Shown: positions 51,543 to 61,645 of the stretch, one piece after another | Layout: each line of letters begins with the position of its first letter | Numbering within the stretch: position 1 is the stretch's first letter | DNA from: Mycobacterium sp. MYCO198283 | GTDB taxonomy: Bacteria > Actinomycetota > Actinomycetes > Mycobacteriales > Mycobacteriaceae | Direction: 5' to 3' | Length of the DNA: 64,000 bases | Assembly (NCBI RefSeq): GCF_021213805.1 | Contig: NZ_JAJQJI010000007.1 | Span: forward strand, 62,001-126,000 | Notes under the pieces: model-generated | Databases searched by the model: none | What the model saw: only the letters and a program-made list of their open reading frames with translations | Told to the model about the DNA's origin: nothing | Position numbers and translations under genes: made by a program

Positions 51543-53702
51543 ATGACGACCCTGACCTCGCCCCCCAAGGCCGCCGCCCGCACGTCCGCGGCACCGGCGA
51601 ACCGGGGCAGGAACCGGCCGTTCTACCGTCACGACCTCGACGGGCTGCGGGGCATCGCGATCGGGCTCGTGGCGGTGTTCCACGTGTGGTTCGGCAAGGT
51701 GTCCGGCGGCGTCGACGTCTTCCTCACGCTGTCGGGCTTCTTCTTCGGCGGCTCGCTGTTGCGCACGGCGCTGGCGCCGGGGTCCTCGCTGTCCCCGCTG
51801 CCCGAACTGACGCGGCTGGTGCGGCGGCTGCTGCCCGCGCTGGTGGTGGTGCTCGCGGCGGCCGCGGTGCTGACGATCCTGATCCAGCCCGAGACGCGCT
51901 GGGAGACCTTCGCCGACCAGAGCCTGGCAAGCCTGGGCTACTTCCAGAACTGGGAGCTCGCGCACGACACCAACGACTATCTGCGCGCGGGCGAGGCGGT
52001 CAGCCCGCTGCAGCACATCTGGTCGATGTCGGTGCAGGGGCAGTTCTACGTCGCGCTGCTGGTCGTGGTGTTCGGGTTCGCGTTCCTCGCCCGCCGCCGC
52101 CTCGGCCGGCTCCTGCGCCCGGCCTTCGTGGTGCTGATCGCCGCGCTCACCGTCGCGTCGTTCGGCTACGCGATCGTCGTCCACCAGGAGAACCAGACCC
52201 ACGCCTACTACGACAGCTTCGCGCGCGCCTGGGAGCTGTTGATCGGCGCGCTCGTCGGCGCGGCCGTGCCGTACGTCCGGTTCCCGAACTGGCTGCGCAA
52301 CGCGATGGCGCTGGTCGGACTGGCCGGTGTGCTCAGCTGCGGCATGGTGCTCGACGGCGTCAACGAGTTCCCCGGTCCGTGGGCGCTGTACCCGGTGGGC
52401 TCGGCGCTGCTGCTGATCCTCGCCGGGGCCAACCTGGCGGGCAGCTCGCGCACCCGCGGCAAGCCGCCGCTGATCAACCGGATGCTGGCGAGCGCGCCGC
52501 TGGTGTGGCTCGGCGGCATCGCCTATTCGCTGTACCTGTGGCACTGGCCGCTGCTGATCTTCTGGCTCGCCCACACCGGCGAGAGTTCGGTCGGCTTCGT
52601 CGCCGGCGCGGGCGTGCTGGCGGTGTCGGTGGTGATCGCGTGGGCGACCACCCGGTACGTCGAGACCCCGCTGCGTTACCGCCGCCAGAGTTCCGCGCCG
52701 ACGCGGGCCACGGTTCCGCTGCGGGTGCGCTTCCGGCGTCCCACGATCGTGCTCGGCTCGATCGTGGTGCTGCTCGGGGTAGCGCTGACGGCCACGTCGT
52801 TCACCTGGCGGGAGCACGTCACCATCGAGCGCGCCAAGGGCAAGGAGCTGTCCGGGCTCTCGCCGCGCGACTACCCCGGCGCGCGGGCGCTGACCGAGGG
52901 GGCGCGGGTACCGAAGCTGCCGATGCGGCCGTCGGTGCTCGAGGCGAAAAAGGATCTGCCGGAGTCCACCGACGCCGGCTGTATCAGCGACTTCAACAAC
53001 GGCGACATCAAGAACTGTGTGTACGGCGACCCGACGGCCGGCCGCACCGTCGCGCTCGCGGGGGGCTCGCACGCCGAGCACTGGATCACCGCGCTCGACA
53101 CGCTCGGCAAAGCGCACCACTTCAAGGTGGTCACCTACCTGAAGATGGGCTGCCCGCTGTCCACCGAGGTGCTCCCGCGAATCGTCGGCGACAACATCCC
53201 CTACCCCGCCTGCCACGACTGGGTCGAGCACGTGATGGACGCCCTCGTCGCCGACCACCCGGATTTCGTCTTCACCAACACGACGCGGCCGAAGTTCAAC
53301 GCCGACGGCGACACCATTCCCGCCAGCTACACCGGTATTTGGGACATTCTGCAGCGCAACGGGATCGGCATCCTCGGCATTCGCGACACGCCGTGGAACT
53401 ACCGCAACGGCGAGCCGTTCGAGCCTGCGGACTGTCTCGCCGACGGCGGGGACGCCACGACCTGCGGCATGAAGCGGTCCGACGTGCTGTCCGACCGCAA
53501 CCCGACGCTCGACTACCTCTCCCGGTATCCGGTGCTGCACCCGCTCGACCTGTCCGACGCGATCTGCCGCCCGGACTACTGTCGCGCCATCGAGGGAAAT
53601 GTGTTGGTGTACCACGACTCTCACCATCTCTCGGCGACGTACGTGCGCACCCTCACCGCCGAGCTCGGACGCCAGATGGGGCCCGCCACCGGTTGGTGGT
53701 GA
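51543..53702 (+). CDS. Acyltransferase family 3 protein with SGNH domain (OatA/Rv1565c-like)
   Basis: It probably O-acylates an envelope glycan or glycolipid. It has 719 residues. The N-terminal acyltransferase-3 domain has about ten membrane helices (residues about 30-400) with the signature [23 protein letters not shown], quoted as [10 protein letters not shown] and VAVFHVWF (catalytic His), and [16 protein letters not shown]. It is followed by an extracellular SGNH hydrolase-like domain: [12 protein letters not shown] (Ser block, about 500), [11 protein letters not shown], and [13 protein letters not shown] (Asp-His, about 690). This is the OatA-type plan of membrane acyl carrier plus external transferase. 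TAGATT lies 10 bases upstream of ATG 51543; the TTG at 51531 would fall inside that hexamer. Confidence 0.88.
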   Translation: MTTLTSPPKAAARTSAAPANRGRNRPFYRHDLDGLRGIAIGLVAVFHVWFGKVSGGVDVFLTLSGFFFGGSLLRTALAPGSSLSPLPELTRLVRRLLPALVVVLAAAAVLTILIQPETRWETFADQSLASLGYFQNWELAHDTNDYLRAGEAVSPLQHIWSMSVQGQFYVALLVVVFGFAFLARRRLGRLLRPAFVVLIAALTVASFGYAIVVHQENQTHAYYDSFARAWELLIGALVGAAVPYVRFPNWLRNAMALVGLAGVLSCGMVLDGVNEFPGPWALYPVGSALLLILAGANLAGSSRTRGKPPLINRMLASAPLVWLGGIAYSLYLWHWPLLIFWLAHTGESSVGFVAGAGVLAVSVVIAWATTRYVETPLRYRRQSSAPTRATVPLRVRFRRPTIVLGSIVVLLGVALTATSFTWREHVTIERAKGKELSGLSPRDYPGARALTEGARVPKLPMRPSVLEAKKDLPESTDAGCISDFNNGDIKNCVYGDPTAGRTVALAGGSHAEHWITALDTLGKAHHFKVVTYLKMGCPLSTEVLPRIVGDNIPYPACHDWVEHVMDALVADHPDFVFTNTTRPKFNADGDTIPASYTGIWDILQRNGIGILGIRDTPWNYRNGEPFEPADCLADGGDATTCGMKRSDVLSDRNPTLDYLSRYPVLHPLDLSDAICRPDYCRAIEGNVLVYHDSHHLSATYVRTLTAELGRQMGPATGWW

Positions 53703-53736
53703 CGTCGCCGGGGGCGCGCCGCGGCCACCTCCTCGA

Positions 53737-53742
53737 TAGGGT
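53737..53742 (+). promoter_or_regulatory. -10 hexamer TAGGGT, leaderless promoter of treX
   Basis: TAGGGT ends 6 bases before ATG 53749. It would drive the treX-treY-treZ operon independently of the acyltransferase gene. Confidence 0.55.
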
Positions 53743-53748
53743 CGTCCG

Positions 53749-55893
<2,145 letters not shown>

Positions 55894-55894
55894 C

Positions 55895-58210
55895 ATGGCA
55901 CTGCCCGTGATCTCCACCTATCGGCTGCAGCTGCGCGGCGACTGCTTCCGGTTCGCCGACGCCGAACGCCTGGTGGACTATCTCGCCGAGCTCGGGGTGT
56001 CCCACCTGTATCTCTCGCCGATCCTCACCGCCGCCGAGGGATCGACCCACGGCTACGACGTCACCGATCCGACGACCGTGTCCGCCGCGCTGGGCGGTGC
56101 CGACGGGCTGGCGCGGCTGGCCGACGCCGCCCACGCCCGCGGGCTCGGCCTCGTCGTCGACATCGTGCCCAACCACCTGGGCGTCGAGACGCCCCGGCAG
56201 AACGCCTGGTGGTGGGACGTGCTGACGCACGGCAAGGCGTCCCGCTACGCCGCCTTCTTCGACATCGACTGGGACGTCGACCCGGACGGCAAGATCCTCA
56301 TCCCGGTGCTGGGTTCCGGTGACGACGTCGACGCGCTCGAAGTGCACGGTGACGTGCTGCGCCTGGGCGACCTGGAGTACCCGATCGCGCCCGGCACCGG
56401 TGAGGGCACCGGCCGCGAGGTGCACGAGCGACAGCACTACCGGCTGATCGGCTGGAAGGGATCCGAGGCGACGGAAGAGTTGTCCGGCGTGTGCGGCTAC
56501 CGCCGGTTCTTCTCGATCACCTCGCTGGCGGGGCTGCGGCAGGAGGACCGGGCGGTGTTCGACGCCACCCACACCGAGGTGGCCCGCTGGTGCGCCGAGG
56601 GCCTGGTCGACGGTTTGCGCATCGACCACCCCGACGGCCTGTCGCGGCCCGCGGGATATCTGCAGTGGCTGCGCGAGACGGTGGGTGACGACACCTGGAT
56701 CGTCATCGAGAAGATCCTCGCGGTCGACGAACCCCTCGATCCGACGCTGCCGGTCGCCGGCACCACCGGTTACGACGCGCTGCGGGAGGCCGGCGGGGTG
56801 TTCGTCGACCCGACGGGCGAGCGGGCGCTGACCGACCTGGTCGGCTCCGCCGGCGTCGACTACGACGCGCTCACCGCGTCCGCCCGCGACCTCAAGGCCG
56901 CGGCCGTCACCCACACACTGGCCAGCGAGCTGGCGCGGCTGCATCGCACCGTGGTCGGCACCACGGGCCGGGACCATCCGCGGCTGCCCGCGGCGATCGC
57001 CGCGCTGATCAGCCACATCGGGGTCTACCGGTCCGACTACCGGACGCTGTCGTCGGTGCTGCCCAGCGCGCTCGCCGCGACGGTCGGCGAGTCACCGGAC
57101 CTGGCCGACGCGCTGGCCGTGGTGTCCAGTGCGCTGTCGCACGACGCCGAGGCCGCCGTGCGGCTGCAGCAGTTGTGTGGCGCGGCGACCGCGAAGTCGA
57201 TGGAGGACTGCCTGTTCTACCGCGACCCGCGGCTGGTGTCGCTGAACGAGGTCGGCGGCGAGCCGGACCGGTTCGGGGTCGGCCTCGCGGAGTTCCACCA
57301 GCGCGCCGCGGTGCGGGCGCGGCTGTGGCCGCACGCGATGACCACGCTGACCACGCACGACACCAAGCGCGGCGAGGACGTCCGCGCCCGCATCGGGGTG
57401 CTGTCGCAGGTGCCGTCGCTGTGGGCGGAGTACGTCGGCGCGTGGCTGCAGCGGGCGCCCGCCCCCGACGCGGGCACCGCGATGTTCCTGCTGCAGAACC
57501 TGTTCGGGGTGTGGCCGGCCGACGGCGTCGTCACCGAGGAGCTGCGGTCGCGGGTGCACGCCTACGCCGAGAAGGCGATCCGTGAGGCGGCGCTGCACAC
57601 CACGTGGAACGAGCCGGCCGCGGGGTTCGAGGACGCCGTCCATGGCTGGCTCGACACCGTGATGGACGGGCCGGTGGGCGCCGAGCTCACCCGCCTGGTG
57701 GCGCAGCTGGATCCGCACGCCCGCAACGACGCGCTGGGCCAGAAGCTGATCGCGCTGACGGCGCCCGGTATCCCGGACGTCTACCAGGGCACCGAGCTGT
57801 GGGAGGACAGCCTCGTCGATCCCGACAACCGCCGCCCGGTCGACTACGACGCCCGGCGCGCGGCGCTGGCCGCCCTGGACCACCCGAAGCTGCGGGTGAG
57901 CGCCGCCGCGCTGCGGCTGCGGCGCGACCGGCCGGACACCTTCCTCGCCGGGGACTACACGCCGATGCTCGCCGACGGCGCCGCCGCCGCCCATGTGGTG
58001 GCGTTCGGGCGCGGCGGCGACGTGGTGGTGGCGGCGGGCCGCTGGACCACCCGCCTCACCGAAACCGGCTGGGGCGACACGTCGCTGACACTTCCCGCGG
58101 GCACCTGGACCGACCGGATCAGCGGCGCACAGTGGGGCGGTACCGTGCCGATCGCCGAGCTGTTCGGCGCGCTGCCGGTGGCGCTGCTGGAACGGAGCCA
58201 GGATGCCTGA
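55895..58210 (+). CDS. treY: Maltooligosyl trehalose synthase
   Basis: It rearranges the reducing-end glucose of maltooligosaccharides from alpha-1,4 to alpha-1,1. It has 771 residues, GH13. Markers are STYRLQLRGDCFRFADAE at the N-terminus, HGYDVTDPTTVSAALGG, VDIVPNHLGVETPRQNAWWWD, nucleophile Asp in DGLRIDHPDGLSRP (about 241), acid Glu in WIVIEKILAVDE (about 270) and the third Asp in TTLTTHDTKRGEDVRAR (about 488). PGIPDVYQGTELWEDSLVDPDNRR is cut here to PDVYQGTELWEDSLVD, a TreY hallmark. Overlaps treZ by 8 bases. Confidence 0.95.
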   Translation: MALPVISTYRLQLRGDCFRFADAERLVDYLAELGVSHLYLSPILTAAEGSTHGYDVTDPTTVSAALGGADGLARLADAAHARGLGLVVDIVPNHLGVETPRQNAWWWDVLTHGKASRYAAFFDIDWDVDPDGKILIPVLGSGDDVDALEVHGDVLRLGDLEYPIAPGTGEGTGREVHERQHYRLIGWKGSEATEELSGVCGYRRFFSITSLAGLRQEDRAVFDATHTEVARWCAEGLVDGLRIDHPDGLSRPAGYLQWLRETVGDDTWIVIEKILAVDEPLDPTLPVAGTTGYDALREAGGVFVDPTGERALTDLVGSAGVDYDALTASARDLKAAAVTHTLASELARLHRTVVGTTGRDHPRLPAAIAALISHIGVYRSDYRTLSSVLPSALAATVGESPDLADALAVVSSALSHDAEAAVRLQQLCGAATAKSMEDCLFYRDPRLVSLNEVGGEPDRFGVGLAEFHQRAAVRARLWPHAMTTLTTHDTKRGEDVRARIGVLSQVPSLWAEYVGAWLQRAPAPDAGTAMFLLQNLFGVWPADGVVTEELRSRVHAYAEKAIREAALHTTWNEPAAGFEDAVHGWLDTVMDGPVGAELTRLVAQLDPHARNDALGQKLIALTAPGIPDVYQGTELWEDSLVDPDNRRPVDYDARRAALAALDHPKLRVSAAALRLRRDRPDTFLAGDYTPMLADGAAAAHVVAFGRGGDVVVAAGRWTTRLTETGWGDTSLTLPAGTWTDRISGAQWGGTVPIAELFGALPVALLERSQDA

Positions 58211-59945
58211 GCACGAGTTCGCCGTCTGGGCGCCGCGTCCGAAGCGGGTGCAGCTCGACGTCGACGGCGCACTGCACCCGATGACCCGCGGGGACGACGC
58301 GTGGTGGCGCGCCACCGTGGACGTCTCCCCCGACGCGCGGTACGGCTTCGTCCTCGACGACGACCCGACGGTGCTGCCGGACCCGCGGTCGCCGCGCCAG
58401 CCCGACGGCGTGCACGAGCGCTCGCAGCTCTGGCAGCCGGCACCCGACGCGTGGACCGACCACGGCTGGGCCGGCCGCTCCATCGAGGGCGCCGAGCGCG
58501 GTCGGGTGATCTACGAGCTTCACGTCGGCACCTTCACCCCCGCCGGCACCCTCGACGCGGTGATCGAGAAGCTCGACCACCTGGTGGAGCTCGGCGTCGA
58601 CTTCGTCGAGCTCATGCCGGTCAACGCCTTTGGCGGCACCCACGGCTGGGGCTACGACGGCGTGCTGTGGTACGCCGTGCACGAGCCGTACGGCGGCCCC
58701 GACGCCCTGATCCGGCTGGTCGACGCCTGCCACGCCCGCGGGCTCGGCGTCCTGATCGACGCGGTGTTCAACCACCTCGGACCGTCCGGCAACTACTTGC
58801 CCAGGTTCGGTCCCTACCTGTCGTCGGGCAGCAATCCGTGGGGTGAGGGCATCAACATCGCCGACGCCGGCGCCGACGAGGTGCGCCGGTACATCATCGA
58901 CTGCGCGCTGCGCTGGATGCGCGACTTCCACGCCGACGGCCTGCGGCTCGACGCGGTGCACGCGCTGGTGGACACCACCGCCATCCACATCCTGGAGGAG
59001 CTGTCCGCCGCGACCGACGCCCTGGCCGACGAGCTGGGCCGGCCGCTGTCGCTGATCGCCGAGAGCGACATGAACGACCCGCGGCTGATCACGCCGCGCG
59101 AGCTGGGCGGCCTCGGGATGACGGCGCAGTGGGACGACGACATCCATCACGCCATCCATGCGGCCGTCTCCGGAGAGCGACAGGGCTACTACCGCGACTT
59201 CGGCTCGCTGGAGACGCTGGCGAAGACCCTGACCGGTGGCTACTACCACGCCGGCACGTTCTCGACCTTCCGGGACCGCCGGCACGGCCGGCCGCTCGAC
59301 ACGTCGCTGATCCCCGGCACCCGCCTCCTGGCCTACACCACCACCCACGACCAGGTGGGCAATCGCGCGGTCGGTGACCGGCCGTCGCAGAACCTGACCG
59401 CCGGCCAGCTGGCGGTGAAGGCCGCGCTGGCGCTGCTGTCGCCCTTCACCGCCATGCTGTTCATGGGTGAGGAGTGGGCGTCGTCGTCGCCGTTCCAGTT
59501 CTTCAGCAGCCACCCGGAGCCGGAGCTGGCCCGGGCGACGGCCGAGGGCCGCAAGCGGGAGTTCGCCGAGCACGGCTGGGACGCCGACGAGATCCCCGAT
59601 CCCCAGGACCCGGCGACGTTTGAGCGCTCCAAACTCGACTGGGACGAACTCGCCGACGGCGACCACGCCCACATGCTGGAGCTCTACCGGTCGCTGATCG
59701 CCCTGCGGCGAAACGAGCCCGACCTCGCCGACCCATGGCTGTCGCACCTGCGCGTCGACTTCGACGAAGACCAGCGCTGGATCGTGCTGCACCGCGGCGC
59801 GCTGGCGATCGCGTGCACCATCGGCACCGACGCGGTGAGTGTTCCGGTCACCGGCGACGTCGTCCTCGCCTGGGGTGATCCCGAGGTCGGCGCCGACGCG
59901 ACGGTGCTGCCGGGGCAGTCGTTCGCGGTGCTGCGCAGCGCCTGA
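58203..59945 (+). CDS. treZ: Maltooligosyl trehalose trehalohydrolase
   Basis: It releases trehalose from the product of TreY. It has 580 residues. The N-terminal beta domain has FAVWAPRPKRVQLDVDG. The GH13 catalytic domain has VIYELHVGTFTPAGTL, VELMPVNAFGGTHGWGYDG, nucleophile Asp in DGLRLDAVHALVDTT (about 256), acid Glu in LSLIAESDMNDPRLI (about 290) and third Asp in YTTTHDQVGNRAVGDR (about 380). MLFMGEEWASSSPFQFFS is a TreZ marker. The start ATG overlaps treY by 8 bases. The 3' end is 10 bases from the convergent ilvA stop. Confidence 0.95.
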   Translation: MPEHEFAVWAPRPKRVQLDVDGALHPMTRGDDAWWRATVDVSPDARYGFVLDDDPTVLPDPRSPRQPDGVHERSQLWQPAPDAWTDHGWAGRSIEGAERGRVIYELHVGTFTPAGTLDAVIEKLDHLVELGVDFVELMPVNAFGGTHGWGYDGVLWYAVHEPYGGPDALIRLVDACHARGLGVLIDAVFNHLGPSGNYLPRFGPYLSSGSNPWGEGINIADAGADEVRRYIIDCALRWMRDFHADGLRLDAVHALVDTTAIHILEELSAATDALADELGRPLSLIAESDMNDPRLITPRELGGLGMTAQWDDDIHHAIHAAVSGERQGYYRDFGSLETLAKTLTGGYYHAGTFSTFRDRRHGRPLDTSLIPGTRLLAYTTTHDQVGNRAVGDRPSQNLTAGQLAVKAALALLSPFTAMLFMGEEWASSSPFQFFSSHPEPELARATAEGRKREFAEHGWDADEIPDPQDPATFERSKLDWDELADGDHAHMLELYRSLIALRRNEPDLADPWLSHLRVDFDEDQRWIVLHRGALAIACTIGTDAVSVPVTGDVVLAWGDPEVGADATVLPGQSFAVLRSA

Positions 59946-59955
59946 GGCCGGCGCG

Positions 59956-61239
59956 CTACAGCAGGTAGCGGTACGCCGGCGACCCCGGCTCCAGCGACTC
60001 CACGTGGACGTCGGAGTTCCGCATCCGGGCGAGCAGCCCGTCGTAGTCGGCCGCCGAGCTCAGCTCGATGCCCACCAGCGCCTCACCGGTCTCCCGGTTG
60101 TTGCGCTTGACGTATTCGAACAGCGTGACGTCGTCGTTGGGGCCGAGGACCTGGTCGAGGAAGCGGCGCAGCGCGCCCGGCTCCTGCGGAAAGTCGACCA
60201 GGAAGTAGTGCTTGAGGCCCAGGTGGACCAGCGAACGCTCGAGGATCTCGCCGTAGCGCGACACGTCGTTGTTACCGCCGGAGATCAGGCACACCACCGT
60301 CGACCCCGGCTCCACCGCCGTCTCCAGCAGACCGGCCACCGACAGCGCCCCGGCGGGCTCGGCGATGATGCCCTCGTGCTGGTACAGGTCGAGCATGGCG
60401 GTGCACACCGCGCCCTCGTCGACCGTGGTGAGCGACACCATGTCCCCGGCGGCGCTCAACGCCGCGAACGGCAGCGCACCCGCGCGGGCGACCGCCGCGC
60501 CGTCCACGAACTGGTCGACGTGGTCGAGCGTCACCGGCGCGCCCGCGGCCAGCGCGGCGATCATCGCGGCCGCGCCGGCCGGTTCCACCCCGAGGACCGC
60601 GGTGCCGGTGGTGCGCTGCGCGAGATAGGTGGTGATCCCCGAGATGCAGCCGCCACCACCGACGGGCACGACGACCAGGTCCGGTTCTTCGTCGAGCTGC
60701 TCGAGGATCTCGGCGGCGATGGTGCCCTGACCGGCCATGGTGCGCAGGTCGTCGTAGGGCGGCACGAGCGTCGCGCCGGTGCGGGCGACGTCGTCGAGCG
60801 CGGCGGCGGCGGCCTGGTCGTAGGTGGCGCCGACGGCGATGAGCTCGATGAACTCGCGGCCGTGGTAGCGGATGCGGTCCCGCTTCTGCTTCGGGGTCTT
60901 CGACGGCACGTACACCCGGCCCTGGACGCCCAGCGACCGGCAGGCGAGCGCGAACCCCTGGGCGTGGTTGCCGGCCGACGAGCACACCACACCGGCCGCC
61001 AGCTCGGCGTCGGTCAGCTGCACCAGCAGGTTGTAGGCCCCGCGGATCTTGTAGGAGCGCACGGGCTGCAGGTCCTCGCGCTTGAGGTAGACCGTCGCGC
61101 CGGTCGCCTCCGAGAGCCGTTCGCAGTACTGCAGCGGGGTGCGGATCACCACGTCGTCGATGCGCTGAGCGGCGGCGTCGATGTCCGTCGCCGACAGCGG
61201 CGACAGCTCCGACGGCACCTGGCTCAGTTCAGCGGACAC
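59956..61239 (-). CDS. ilvA: Threonine dehydratase (biosynthetic type)
   Basis: It deaminates threonine to 2-oxobutyrate, the first step to isoleucine. It has 427 residues. The PLP Lys is in YLKREDLQPVRSYKIRGAYN (about 68), followed by VCSSAGNHAQGFALACRSLG (about 90-105) and the phosphate loop PVGGGGCISGIT (about 195-207). A single ACT-like regulatory domain (about 340-427) begins LGLKHYFLVDFPQEPGALRRFL, cut here to HYFLVDFPQEPGALR. The length matches the short IlvA form of actinobacteria, with one regulatory lobe instead of two. The start is GTG 61239. Confidence 0.94.
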   Translation of the reverse strand: MSAELSQVPSELSPLSATDIDAAAQRIDDVVIRTPLQYCERLSEATGATVYLKREDLQPVRSYKIRGAYNLLVQLTDAELAAGVVCSSAGNHAQGFALACRSLGVQGRVYVPSKTPKQKRDRIRYHGREFIELIAVGATYDQAAAAALDDVARTGATLVPPYDDLRTMAGQGTIAAEILEQLDEEPDLVVVPVGGGGCISGITTYLAQRTTGTAVLGVEPAGAAAMIAALAAGAPVTLDHVDQFVDGAAVARAGALPFAALSAAGDMVSLTTVDEGAVCTAMLDLYQHEGIIAEPAGALSVAGLLETAVEPGSTVVCLISGGNNDVSRYGEILERSLVHLGLKHYFLVDFPQEPGALRRFLDQVLGPNDDVTLFEYVKRNNRETGEALVGIELSSAADYDGLLARMRNSDVHVESLEPGSPAYRYLL

Positions 61240-61389
61240 CGGTCCATGATCTCAAACCGTCGGCCGGCCGGTGCGCTGGGCGGGGTGAGCACGTGCACGG
61301 ACCGAAAACCGGGGTTGAAGCGTCCCTGCGGGGGTATGCCAGTGGCATCGCAACCCGTGTTTCGGCTACCCGAAATTTGTCGTGAGGAG

Positions 61390-61395
61390 TACCCT
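61390..61395 (+). promoter_or_regulatory. -10 hexamer TACCCT, leaderless promoter
   Basis: TACCCT ends 7 bases before ATG 61403, supporting expression of the small gene and its start. Confidence 0.5.
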
Positions 61396-61402
61396 CAAAG
61401 CT

Positions 61403-61633
61403 ATGACCACCGTCGAGCAACTCCGCTCGCATGTCACCCGGTTGACGTGCGATGTGACCGTTGCGGGCGTCCCGTGGCCCGCCTACAAGGTGATGGCGCT
61501 GGTGGTCGGATTCGTGGTGGCGGCGATTGTCGGCGTGGTCGCCGGCACCGCTGCCACAGCGGTGCTCACCGGTACGGCGGCGGCCGTCGTCACCGGGGCG
61601 GGCCTGCACCTGTACTGCGCGTCGCGCCGCTAG
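61403..61633 (+). CDS. Small hypothetical membrane protein, 76 aa
   Basis: It has a short soluble N-terminus (TTVEQLRSHVTRLTCDV) and PWPAYKVMALVVGFVV leading into one long or two short hydrophobic helices rich in Ala, Val, Gly and Thr (about 29-70). A basic tail HLYCASRR follows. Two Cys residues (about 16 and 73) flank the membrane part. No family is recognised, and the position next to dnaE1 gives no hint of function. A TACCCT hexamer at leaderless spacing and consistent codon use with strong third-position GC support it as real. It ends 12 bases before the convergent dnaE1 stop. Confidence 0.7.
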   Translation: MTTVEQLRSHVTRLTCDVTVAGVPWPAYKVMALVVGFVVAAIVGVVAGTAATAVLTGTAAAVVTGAGLHLYCASRR

Positions 61634-61645
61634 TCGCCCGCGGGC

